Shown here piece after piece: positions 16,523-23,770 of a stretch of DNA of 64,000 bases. How positions within the stretch are numbered: the stretch's first letter is position 1; the number at the start of each line of letters is the position of its first letter. The stretch is taken from the NCBI GenBank assembly GCA_023664535.1, contig JAMPFJ010000016.1:1-64000 (forward strand), in the 5' to 3' direction. This stretch comes from Bacteroidales bacterium. Lineage in GTDB: Bacteria > Bacillota > Clostridia > Lachnospirales > Lachnospiraceae. Under the pieces are notes generated by a model. The model was not told the DNA's origin and made no database searches. It was given only the letters and a program-made list of their open reading frames with translations. The translations under genes and the position numbers were made by a program.

Positions 16523-17164
16523 ATGGAAATTGGAAATGTTAACGGTTATGCAGCTGGATATGATACTGCGGCACAGGTTGATAATGAGGCAAAGGTAAAC
16601 AGCGCAGCCAAGAATGAAGCGGTAAAGGTAGAGGAGACTAAGGATAAGCAGGCTTCCGAAGCCGTTGTTTATGACAAAAATTCTGCACAGGAAAGTAAGG
16701 CAACGTATTCAATAAACAAAATGAGTAAAGAGGACAGAGCCGCTTTGGTTGAGCAGTTAAAGGCTGACCAGGCGTCCAGAGAGAAGAATCTTGTCGATAT
16801 TGTCAGCAAGATGATGTCCCAGCAGACTAATAAATACGGGCAGGCAAAGGATATCTGGAAATTTATTGCCAGCGGAAACTATACGGTAGATGCGGCAACA
16901 AAGGCTCAGGCGCAGGAGGATATTTCAGAGGACGGCTATTATGGAGTGAAGCAGACATCACAGAGATTATTTGATTTTGCCAGTGCTCTTGCCGGAGACG
17001 ATGTAGAAAAAATGAAGAAGATGCAGGCGGCGGTAGAAAAAGGATATAAGCTGGCAGAAAAGGCATGGGGCGGAGAGCTTCCGGGAATTTCACAGGATAC
17101 CCTTGCTGCAACGAATAAGCTGTTTGAAGATTATTATGCATCAAAAGAGAGTGAAGAACAATAA
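16523..17164 (+). CDS. P4: MEIGN-type protein of unknown function
   Basis: This protein of 213 residues starts MEIGNVNGYAAGYD behind AAGGAGGAATG. Residues 15-60 are Ala/Lys/Glu-rich and probably disordered. The remainder is helical, with SREKNLVDIVSKMMSQQTNKYGQAKDIWKF and a C-terminal part ending YYASKESEEQ. There is no cysteine, signal peptide or membrane segment. The N-terminal match with P3 over about 14 residues is the clearest sign of a family within this cluster. It is monocistronic between its own promoter and the terminator at 17186-17215. Confidence 0.82.
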   Translation: MEIGNVNGYAAGYDTAAQVDNEAKVNSAAKNEAVKVEETKDKQASEAVVYDKNSAQESKATYSINKMSKEDRAALVEQLKADQASREKNLVDIVSKMMSQQTNKYGQAKDIWKFIASGNYTVDAATKAQAQEDISEDGYYGVKQTSQRLFDFASALAGDDVEKMKKMQAAVEKGYKLAEKAWGGELPGISQDTLAATNKLFEDYYASKESEEQ

Positions 17165-17185
17165 TCCTTGGCAGGATGAGACAAG

Positions 17186-17215
17186 AAGAAGCTTCGGTGA
17201 ACCGGGGCTTCTTTT
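17186..17215 (+). terminator. Rho-independent terminator after P4
   Basis: AAGAAGCTTCGG pairs with CCGGGGCTTCTT (two G-U pairs) around TGAA and continues into T residues. Confidence 0.75.
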
Positions 17216-17299
17216 ATGTAAAAAGGAAATATTTTCTGGTGCTTCATGCATTTTTCCAAGCCTTTATCGGAGGAAGAATTTCTGAAAAGGAAAAATTTG

Positions 17300-17370
17300 T
17301 AGCCGTTTCGTGCTGCCGATAGTCGTTTCATGCAACGGCTATGGACAGGTTTATAAAAATTTCCGATACT
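17300..17370 (+). promoter_or_regulatory. LytTR-type direct repeat and promoter before P5
   Basis: TAGCCGTTTCGTGC (from 17300) and TAGTCGTTTCATGC (from 17320) are direct repeats 20 bp apart. TGGACA (17342-17347), 17 bases and GATACT (17365-17370) follow directly. The repeats abut the -35, the usual place for a LytTR activator such as AgrA. The P5 start is 41 bases downstream of the -10. Confidence 0.6.
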
Positions 17371-17410
17371 AGTTAAGAGAGAAAATTTTGAGCAATAAGG
17401 AGGATGAACT

Positions 17411-18082
17411 ATGCGGATTACAACACAAATGCTGGCGCAGACATCAAGAGAAACAGGGATTCCACTGGCACAGGGAAGCTTGCTGGATGTTCTGAATAAA
17501 AAGAATACCAAGGAAAGCCTGTTCGATACCTATAATAAGACGCAGGATGCAAAGAAGGCATCCGCTATCCGGAAGGAATACCAGAAGCTTGGCAGTGCGG
17601 CAGAGGATTTGGGAAAAAGCGCCTCCCGCCTAACAGATACGGAGGAGGATGCGCTCTTTACTAAAGCCGGGGAAAACGGCGAGACAAAGGATATTCTTTC
17701 CGAGGTAAAGGATATGCTGGAGGCATACAACAAGACGCTGGAGCTGTTGAAAGGAGCAGACGGCTCGCTGAATCAGTATTATTACCGGGAGTTGAAAAAT
17801 GCCGCTACGGTAAATGCAGAGCAGTTGAAAACGGTAGGGATTACCCGTGGAAAGGACGGTTCCATGGCAGTCGAGGAAAAAGTACTGGAGAATGCGGATT
17901 ATGATACCCTGAAGAAAGTTTTTGGCAGCGATTCTGATTTTGTCAAGAAAGCGGATTATATCGGCGGCAGGATAGCTGAAAACGCACAGGCAGGTGTGGC
18001 AAGTATTTCCAGCCAGTATAATGCAAAGGGAATGTCCTATCAGGATTCCACCGAGGCAAACAAGTATAACTTTTTTGGATAG
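17411..18082 (+). CDS. P5: FlgL-like-starting protein of unknown function
   Basis: This protein of 223 residues starts MRITTQMLAQTSRETGIPL behind AAGGAGGA. The opening MRITTQM recalls hook-filament junction protein FlgL and other axial flagellar proteins, which lack signal peptides and are exported by the flagellar type III system. A helical middle follows, with a C-terminal region (LKKVFGSDSDFVKKADYIGGRIAENA) ending in YNFFG that recalls helical D0-type ends. Too short to be FlgL or FliD itself. Control by the LytTR-type promoter and position next to P3 and P4 link it to that group. A flagellar export role is inference only. Confidence 0.78.
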   Translation: MRITTQMLAQTSRETGIPLAQGSLLDVLNKKNTKESLFDTYNKTQDAKKASAIRKEYQKLGSAAEDLGKSASRLTDTEEDALFTKAGENGETKDILSEVKDMLEAYNKTLELLKGADGSLNQYYYRELKNAATVNAEQLKTVGITRGKDGSMAVEEKVLENADYDTLKKVFGSDSDFVKKADYIGGRIAENAQAGVASISSQYNAKGMSYQDSTEANKYNFFG

Positions 18083-18141
18083 GAAGGGTTTGTACTATCA
18101 TAAATGCCTTTCGGTTGATTAGGTTAATCAATCGGAAGGCA

Positions 18142-18201
18142 AAACTATAGAACCGGTGTACGAAATAAAATTCAATATTTCGTGCGCCGGTTCTATAGTT
18201 T
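18142..18201. terminator. Long bidirectional hairpin between convergent genes
   Basis: A 26-bp stem with two G-U pairs (AAACTATAGAACCGG... with its inverse) and an 8-base loop lies between P5 and the convergent EAL gene. It touches the EAL stop codon. T-tracts are short, but position and symmetry fit a two-way terminator. Confidence 0.6.
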
Positions 18202-19867
18202 ACGGTTTTACAAATTGCTCGATAAATTGTTTGTAGGGACAGGGCTTTCCATAATAAAAGCCCTGGCTGTAATCCGGAGACAGACTTTGCATCTTAAGCT
18301 CCTCTGCCTGTGTTTCAATCCCCTCAACACACATTTTCAGATTAAGGTTATGGATTAAATCACTCATCAGGGAGAGCAGGTTATATTCGTATTCGTTGCT
18401 TAATGCTTTGGCAACAAAGGAACGGTCAATTTTGATGATATCCGGTTTTAAATCGTATAAATAATGGAAATTTGAATAACCGGTGCCGAAGTCGTCCAGT
18501 GCAAGGCGGATGCCAATATCCTTTAATCTCTCCCACAGCTTGGAAAAGTGAATATCCGATTCTAATATACCGCTTTCCGTTAATTCAATGACCACATTGG
18601 ACGGGGGAACGTCATATTCTTTAACGGCGGAGATAATATCGTCAATGATGCTGCTTTTCAGAATTTGGATACTGGACACATTAATCGTAATCTGAAAGTC
18701 GGGAACCCATCGGATAATCTGCCGGCAGGCGTTTAATGCCTGATGGAGTATCCAGCGTCCCAGTGGAATGATGAGACCGGTTTCCTCTAAAACAGGGATA
18801 AATTCTGCCGGGGATACGGCGTCCTTTGTATTCGGGCGGAAGCGCATCAGGGTTTCCGCACCGTAAAGCTTATGTCCGTTAGCTGTAAACAGCGGCTGGA
18901 AATATGCCTCGAATCCGGCAAAATTATTGCGGGCAGCCTGTCTCAACAGCCCGGACAGATTTTTTTTGCGCAGGAAAGCATCGTAATCCTCCTGTAAGAA
19001 GGTATAGTACTGGTTTCTTCCACGGCGTTTCGCTTCGTTAAGGGCAAATTCGGAAAGTCGCATGGTATCGGGAAAAGAAAAATCTTCAAGCTTGCTGCTT
19101 TCCAAAATACCTGCGGATATGGTGAATACGACCTCATATTGATTTTCTTCCACAAACCGGTCAATCATGATTCGGATATGCTTGTACAAATTGACAGCAT
19201 GCTCCAGTCCGTCCCCCAGAAAATCCAAAATCATAAATTCATCGGCGACAAGTCGGTAAAGCTGCTGTCCCGGTAAAATACAGGAGGAAATGCAGTCCGC
19301 CGTTTTCCGGAGAATCATATCGCCGTATTCGGTACCCATTTTTTCGTTGATGCCCTTAAAGTCATCAATGCCCAGACGCAGCAGATATCCGGTAGGAAAG
19401 AAAGGATAAAAGGACTGCAAATATTTCTGCAGGCTGGATTCACTGAGCAGACCGCTGATGTTATCCGCTTTTTGCTGGGTTCCGATTTCGTTAATACAGC
19501 CAATCATGTAAAGCGGCTGGCTGCCGTCTTTTACAACGAAGCCTTTACAGTTTATCCAGACCGGATTTCCGTCGGTGTCAATCCAGCGGTATTCCATATT
19601 ATGAAAATCCTTTGTTCCGTCCAGTAATTGGTTGATATCTTCCTGTAATGCTGGAAAATCCGGCGGGTAAACAAAAAAGTTCAGATTGTCTGCCACATCA
19701 TGAAAACTATTGGAGGATATCCGGAAACGCTGAACTGCAGTTGGGGCTATGTAGTAAAAGTCATTGACCAAATCAAATACATATAGATAATCATCCATGC
19801 AGGGATAGATTAAATCGATTACTTCACAAAGCTGCTGGACGGTAATATGTTGAAAATTGTGTTCCAT
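18200..19867 (-). CDS. PAS-like/degenerate GGDEF/EAL c-di-GMP phosphodiesterase
   Basis: This protein of about 555 residues has an N-terminal PAS-like sensory part (residues about 1-125), a GGDEF domain (about 130-300) and an EAL domain (about 310-550). The GGDEF signature is changed to LVADEF, so cyclase activity is unlikely. The EAL domain keeps its metal and catalytic residues (GAETLMRF, NVSS, VIELTES, ALDDFGTGYSN, IKIDRSF, VEGIET, SQGFYYG), so it should hydrolyse c-di-GMP to pGpG. No membrane segment. The frame opens at a TTG, but the ATG seven codons later is well placed after GAAGGGA. An opposite-acting diguanylate cyclase is encoded at 25933. Confidence 0.9.
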   Translation of the reverse strand: MEHNFQHITVQQLCEVIDLIYPCMDDYLYVFDLVNDFYYIAPTAVQRFRISSNSFHDVADNLNFFVYPPDFPALQEDINQLLDGTKDFHNMEYRWIDTDGNPVWINCKGFVVKDGSQPLYMIGCINEIGTQQKADNISGLLSESSLQKYLQSFYPFFPTGYLLRLGIDDFKGINEKMGTEYGDMILRKTADCISSCILPGQQLYRLVADEFMILDFLGDGLEHAVNLYKHIRIMIDRFVEENQYEVVFTISAGILESSKLEDFSFPDTMRLSEFALNEAKRRGRNQYYTFLQEDYDAFLRKKNLSGLLRQAARNNFAGFEAYFQPLFTANGHKLYGAETLMRFRPNTKDAVSPAEFIPVLEETGLIIPLGRWILHQALNACRQIIRWVPDFQITINVSSIQILKSSIIDDIISAVKEYDVPPSNVVIELTESGILESDIHFSKLWERLKDIGIRLALDDFGTGYSNFHYLYDLKPDIIKIDRSFVAKALSNEYEYNLLSLMSDLIHNLNLKMCVEGIETQAEELKMQSLSPDYSQGFYYGKPCPYKQFIEQFVKP

Positions 19868-19952
19868 AAAAATACATTCTCCCTTCAAATCTGGGTCACA
19901 ATAAAATATTCCGGTAACCTGAACGGCAGGAATTTACCGGACACATACAATT

Positions 19953-19981
19953 ATTATATTGAAATCGGAAGAAGAATGCAA
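19953..19981 (-). promoter_or_regulatory. sigma-A promoter for the EAL gene
   Basis: On the minus strand TTGCAT (19981-19976), 17 bases and TATAAT (19958-19953) precede the EAL gene by about 86 bases. Confidence 0.7.
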
Positions 19982-20055
19982 TGCTTAAATAAAGAAAAAT
20001 TTTCCAAATAAAAAAATTGGGGCTTGAAGCCGGAAGGAGGGAAAAGGGCGGCGGT

Positions 20056-20517
20056 TTACCACCACCCAAACATATTCCCGAAATAATAGATAAGTCCTAA
20101 AAGCCAGCTGGTAAATATACCGTAGAGAATGACGGGGCCGGCGATGGTAAAGATTTTTACCCCGATACCGAATACCTGCCCTTCCTTCTGATATTCGATT
20201 GCCGGAGCCGCTACGGAATTGGCAAATCCGGTAATGGGAACCAATGCGCCGGCGCCCCCAAGCCTGGCAATGTGTCCGTAAATATTAAATCCGGTAAGAA
20301 TAACACTAAACAGGACAAGAAGCATGGATTCAAAGCTTGCGGCATCATCCTCCGGCATTCCCATGCCGGTTTTAAAAAAAGTGAAAATTAATTCTCCGAG
20401 GATGCAGATTAACCCGCCTATCCAGAATGCGTTAAAACAGTTTTTCCAAACGCTGTAGGTCGGGGTGATTTGCTCCACATAATCGTTATATTCTTCGTTA
20501 CTGATTTTCTGCTTCAC
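20056..20517 (-). CDS. spoVAC: Stage V sporulation protein AC
   Basis: SpoVAC is a forespore inner-membrane protein of the SpoVA channel, which moves Ca-dipicolinic acid into the spore and out at germination. In Bacillus subtilis SpoVAC behaves as a mechanosensitive channel. The 153-residue protein has about four to five hydrophobic helices and the conserved stretches NCFNAFWIGGLICILGE and GAGALVPITGFANSVAAPAIEY. It is the last gene of the minus-strand spoVAA-AB-AC unit. spoVAD and spoVAE, usually next in line, are instead found at 48041-49493. Confidence 0.93.
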   Translation of the reverse strand: MKQKISNEEYNDYVEQITPTYSVWKNCFNAFWIGGLICILGELIFTFFKTGMGMPEDDAASFESMLLVLFSVILTGFNIYGHIARLGGAGALVPITGFANSVAAPAIEYQKEGQVFGIGVKIFTIAGPVILYGIFTSWLLGLIYYFGNMFGWW

Positions 20518-20599
20518 GGTTTTTCCTCCTTTATTATTGTTGCCTGTGAATAGTATGGCATTTACTGCATTTTCTATGCAAAAAAACAGATAGTGGCGA

Positions 20600-21058
20600 T
20601 TATCCGTCTAACAGAAGAAACTGGAGGAGGATGAACAGTCCTTTTCCCAGTGAAAGAAAGAAGATAACCAGGCTGATTTGCTTACTGATATGGGTCATGC
20701 GGGCATATATGGGGATAATGTTAAGCACCTCGGATAATCCGCCGATGAGGAAACCGATATAAATACCGCCGAACAGTCCGATGAAAATCAGTATGGCGGC
20801 GCCAAGCCATGAGGGCGGCAGCGTACCCTCCGTTATCCCGGCGGACAAGTAAGAGGAAAAGAACTGTAAAAAGGTAGCGGTAAGGATTCCCAGAATCAGA
20901 CAGTTTTCATAAAGAATACATTCGCCGGCAGTTTTGGTTTTGGCGGCAAATTTGGGAAAAATACCCAGCATGGCAATAAAGGCAACATAAGCGGCCGCCG
21001 TGATAAAACCGGCGGAAAGACCGCTGATGATTAAAAGGATATAACGGATGGCCTGCAT
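20600..21058 (-). CDS. spoVAB: Stage V sporulation protein AB
   Basis: This integral membrane protein of 152 residues has about four to five helices (GLSAGFITAAAYVAFIAMLGIFPKFA, then LGAAILIFIGLFGGIYIGFLIGG and the C-terminal helix). The sequence and its place between spoVAA and spoVAC identify SpoVAB. It is needed in Bacillus for Ca-DPA uptake into the developing spore, although its exact role in the channel is not known. The ribosome site AGGAGG is clear upstream on the minus strand. Confidence 0.92.
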   Translation of the reverse strand: MQAIRYILLIISGLSAGFITAAAYVAFIAMLGIFPKFAAKTKTAGECILYENCLILGILTATFLQFFSSYLSAGITEGTLPPSWLGAAILIFIGLFGGIYIGFLIGGLSEVLNIIPIYARMTHISKQISLVIFFLSLGKGLFILLQFLLLDG

Positions 21059-21098
21059 GGAAAACCTCCTTTCGGCTCTGGTTGGTTCTTGGAAAACG

Positions 21099-21728
21099 TT
21101 ATTGCTTAATTTCTATATTTTCACTGCGGCGGCTGGTATCTTTTATGATGGTGGTGCCAATATCCTTTTCGTATAACCGCATTTGCACCTCCAGCGGAGT
21201 AGGGTCCGAAGTCAGCTTCTTATTTCCGAGATGGTTAAAAAACAGAATCATACCAAGGGCAAGACCGATGGAATAGGTGATGCACAGGTAGAGAACACCG
21301 GATTTGGCATTGCCTAGAAACAGCATGGACAGATAGGTGAAGAGCTCTTTTGCCCCCACGTCCGTGTTATAAGCCATAATGGCATAGCCGCCTCCGAAAA
21401 AGGCGACCATGCAGATAAACACCGTGGAAAAAATTTCTTTGGCTTTTTCGTATCCGGAGACCGGCTGGTAGGAGAGGATGAAATCCCCTTCGCCCAGATT
21501 ATCAATTTCCGTATCCGGATAGCTGCCGGTAATCATTTCAATTATTTTTAATATCGATACGACCAGCTGTCCTTTCTTTTCTTTGGGAAAAGTATAAAAG
21601 GGCATGGAAAGAAGGCTGTCTTTCAGCTTTTCGTCAGCGGTATATACGGTCAGAAAATCCCCAAGGACTACGTCGGGATGCTTTACTTCTATGCATTGCG
21701 GCGCTTTAATGTAAACGGTTGTCTCCAT
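21099..21728 (-). CDS. spoVAA: Stage V sporulation protein AA
   Basis: This protein of 209 residues has a soluble N-terminal domain of about 90 residues (VYIKAPQCIEVKHPDVVLGDF), followed by a region of membrane helices and a charged tail. This matches SpoVAA, whose N-terminal domain faces the cytoplasm in Bacillus. First gene of the spoVAA-AB-AC unit. A very good sigma-G-type promoter lies 75-105 bases upstream, which supports forespore expression. The ribosome site GAAGGGAGAA lies before the ATG. Confidence 0.93.
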   Translation of the reverse strand: METTVYIKAPQCIEVKHPDVVLGDFLTVYTADEKLKDSLLSMPFYTFPKEKKGQLVVSILKIIEMITGSYPDTEIDNLGEGDFILSYQPVSGYEKAKEIFSTVFICMVAFFGGGYAIMAYNTDVGAKELFTYLSMLFLGNAKSGVLYLCITYSIGLALGMILFFNHLGNKKLTSDPTPLEVQMRLYEKDIGTTIIKDTSRRSENIEIKQ

Positions 21729-21801
21729 GCTTTCTCCCTTCTACTACATTTATGGCATAAATTTTTGGCTTATCACTGATAAAGCTTATCGGGCTTTTGC
21801 T

Positions 21802-21831
21802 TAGTATGCAGAAAATTCATTGATTTATACA
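21802..21831 (-). promoter_or_regulatory. sigma-G-type promoter of spoVAA
   Basis: Read on the minus strand, TGTATA (21831-21826), 17 bases and CATACTA (21808-21802) match the forespore sigma-G consensus TGAATA-N17/18-CATACTA at 12 of 13 positions. spoVA is a known sigma-G target in Bacillus. Confidence 0.8.
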
Positions 21832-21841
21832 CGGAAAAATG

Positions 21842-21870
21842 TTGAGAATCTGTGTTATCTGTGATATCAT
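21842..21870 (+). promoter_or_regulatory. sigma-A promoter for the DHH phosphoesterase operon
   Basis: TTGAGA (21842-21847), 17 bases and TATCAT (21865-21870) lie 42 bases before the DHH gene. It is divergent from the spoVAA sigma-G promoter. Confidence 0.55.
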
Positions 21871-21911
21871 AAAAAATTGTTAAATCAATAGTAATTACAG
21901 GGGGAAAGATA

Positions 21912-22907
21912 ATGGAGTGGAGAAGGCTTGTTGATTTGTTAAAACATCATACCGTATATTTACAGACCCATAATTTTCCGGACCCGGATGCCCTTGCTTC
22001 CGCTTACGGAATGCAGGTATTTTTAAAGGCGAACGGTGTGGATTCCACAATCTGCTATGCGGGTAAGATTGAAAAGAACAGCACAAAGCGTATGATAGAA
22101 GAATTTAAGATAGAGGCTGTACATATTGACGACCTTCCGCATATGGTGGAGGAGGATTATATTGTCACTATCGACGCCCAGAAATATAATTCCAATATTA
22201 CTGATTTTATCGGAAACGAGGTGGCATGTATCGACCATCATCCGACTACGGTACCCTGTGCGTATGAATACAGCGATATCCGCATCTGCGGCGCCTGTTG
22301 CTCCATCGTGACCGATTATTTTATTGAGAGCGGTACGTCAATGGACAGCAACACGGCAACGGCGCTGCTCTACGGACTGAAAATGGATACGGATTCCTTT
22401 AACCGCGGGGTGACGGATTTTGATATTGACATGTTCGCCTATCTGCATAAAAAGGCGGATAACCAGAAAATTATTTCCATGTACAATAACAATATGGAAA
22501 TTGAAGATTTATATGCCTACGGCGAGGCAATCCGGACAATCCGGATATATGAAAATGTGGGGTTTGCCTGGATATCCTTTGACTGTCCGGACGGTCTGAT
22601 TGCGATGATTTCCGATTTTATTCTCGGACTGGATATCGTAGAATTTTCGGTGGTCTATGCGCTGCGTGACGGTGGATACAAATTTTCCGTGCGGAATGAG
22701 ACGGAGATTTATCATGCGGGAAGCATTACACAAAAGGCGCTGGCGGATTTGGGCGGCGGCGGCGGACATTTTTCCATGGCGGGCGGCGTCATTACGAAGG
22801 ACAAGGTAAAAAACCTTGGCAGCAATCCCGAATTTGCAATCCGGGAACGCTTTTTAGAGGCAATCCGGCAGGAAAAGATAAATGTGCCGAATGCGCTTAA
22901 GGCATGA
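21912..22907 (+). CDS. DHH-family phosphoesterase (NrnA-like)
   Basis: This is a cytoplasmic DHH-DHHA1 phosphoesterase of 331 residues. It has the N-terminal metal motif in THNFPDPDALAS (in place of the usual DGDA), a second aspartate in IVTIDAQ, the DHHPTT signature near residue 115 and the C-terminal DHHA1 substrate motif GGGGGHFSMAGG. Relatives (NrnA, PAP phosphatase) degrade short oligonucleotides such as pGpG and 3'-phosphoadenosine 5'-phosphate. Since EAL enzymes release pGpG, a link to the EAL gene upstream is possible but only inferred. It heads a run of five plus-strand genes. Confidence 0.88.
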   Translation: MEWRRLVDLLKHHTVYLQTHNFPDPDALASAYGMQVFLKANGVDSTICYAGKIEKNSTKRMIEEFKIEAVHIDDLPHMVEEDYIVTIDAQKYNSNITDFIGNEVACIDHHPTTVPCAYEYSDIRICGACCSIVTDYFIESGTSMDSNTATALLYGLKMDTDSFNRGVTDFDIDMFAYLHKKADNQKIISMYNNNMEIEDLYAYGEAIRTIRIYENVGFAWISFDCPDGLIAMISDFILGLDIVEFSVVYALRDGGYKFSVRNETEIYHAGSITQKALADLGGGGGHFSMAGGVITKDKVKNLGSNPEFAIRERFLEAIRQEKINVPNALKA

Positions 22908-22943
22908 GAAAAAACAGGGGCAGTATGCCCGAAGGAGTATAAA

Positions 22944-23735
22944 ATGGACAAACAGAGGATTGTCGTTAAGGTGGGGACATCGACATTGACAGGTGAGAAC
23001 GGAGCCCCTAACTTCCGGACGATTGACAAACTGGCGCAGGTGCTTTCAACGCTGCATAATGAGGGGAACCAGATGATTTTAGTATCCTCCGGTGCGATTG
23101 CGGTGGGGGTGAATAAAATGCGGCTTCCCATGAAGCCGGAGGATGTGTGCATGAAACAGGCAGCAGCCGCTGTCGGACAGTGCGAGCTGATGCATATTTA
23201 TGATAAATGCTTTGGGGAATACGGCAATATCGTCGGGCAGATTCTGTTGACGGCAGAGGATATTGCGGTAAAAAGTAAGCGGAGAAATTTAAAAAACACC
23301 TTTGAAGCGTTGCTGGAAAACGGGATGATTCCGGTGGTAAATGAAAATGATTCCGTCAGCCATGCGGAAATCGAATCGGAAAAGAAGGTGTTTGGCGATA
23401 ACGACATGCTTTCTGCCATTGTGGCTAATCTGTGCGAGGCGGACCGGCTGATTATCCTATCGGATATTGAGGGGTTATATGACAGCAATCCCCATGAAAA
23501 CGAAAATGCAGAGTTGCTTTACCGGGTTTCGGAAATTACGGAGGAAATCAGGAATCTGGGCTTCGGTTCCGGCTCCAACCGCGGAACAGGCGGAATGGCA
23601 ACCAAGCTGGAGGCGGCGGAGTATGCGGTTAATCACGGTATGGATATGCATATTGCCCACGGTAATGACCCGGAAAATATTTATCGGATTATAGAAGGAG
23701 AGGCAGTGGGAACCTGGTTTGTACGCCGGTATTAG
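22944..23735 (+). CDS. proB: Glutamate 5-kinase (short form, no PUA domain)
   Basis: ProB phosphorylates L-glutamate with ATP, the first step of proline synthesis. The 263-residue protein is an amino-acid-kinase fold with KVGTSTLTG at the N-terminus, the SSGAIAVG motif, NENDSV for substrate binding, and a GTGGMATKLEAAEYA segment. It lacks the C-terminal PUA domain present in the roughly 367-residue Escherichia coli enzyme. Short forms occur in several Firmicutes. proA is not next to it. The gene follows the DHH gene by 36 bases behind GAAGGAG. Confidence 0.95.
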   Translation: MDKQRIVVKVGTSTLTGENGAPNFRTIDKLAQVLSTLHNEGNQMILVSSGAIAVGVNKMRLPMKPEDVCMKQAAAAVGQCELMHIYDKCFGEYGNIVGQILLTAEDIAVKSKRRNLKNTFEALLENGMIPVVNENDSVSHAEIESEKKVFGDNDMLSAIVANLCEADRLIILSDIEGLYDSNPHENENAELLYRVSEITEEIRNLGFGSGSNRGTGGMATKLEAAEYAVNHGMDMHIAHGNDPENIYRIIEGEAVGTWFVRRY

Positions 23736-23770
23736 CAGGCTCCAAATAAGCGAAAAAGAGGAATAGGAAA

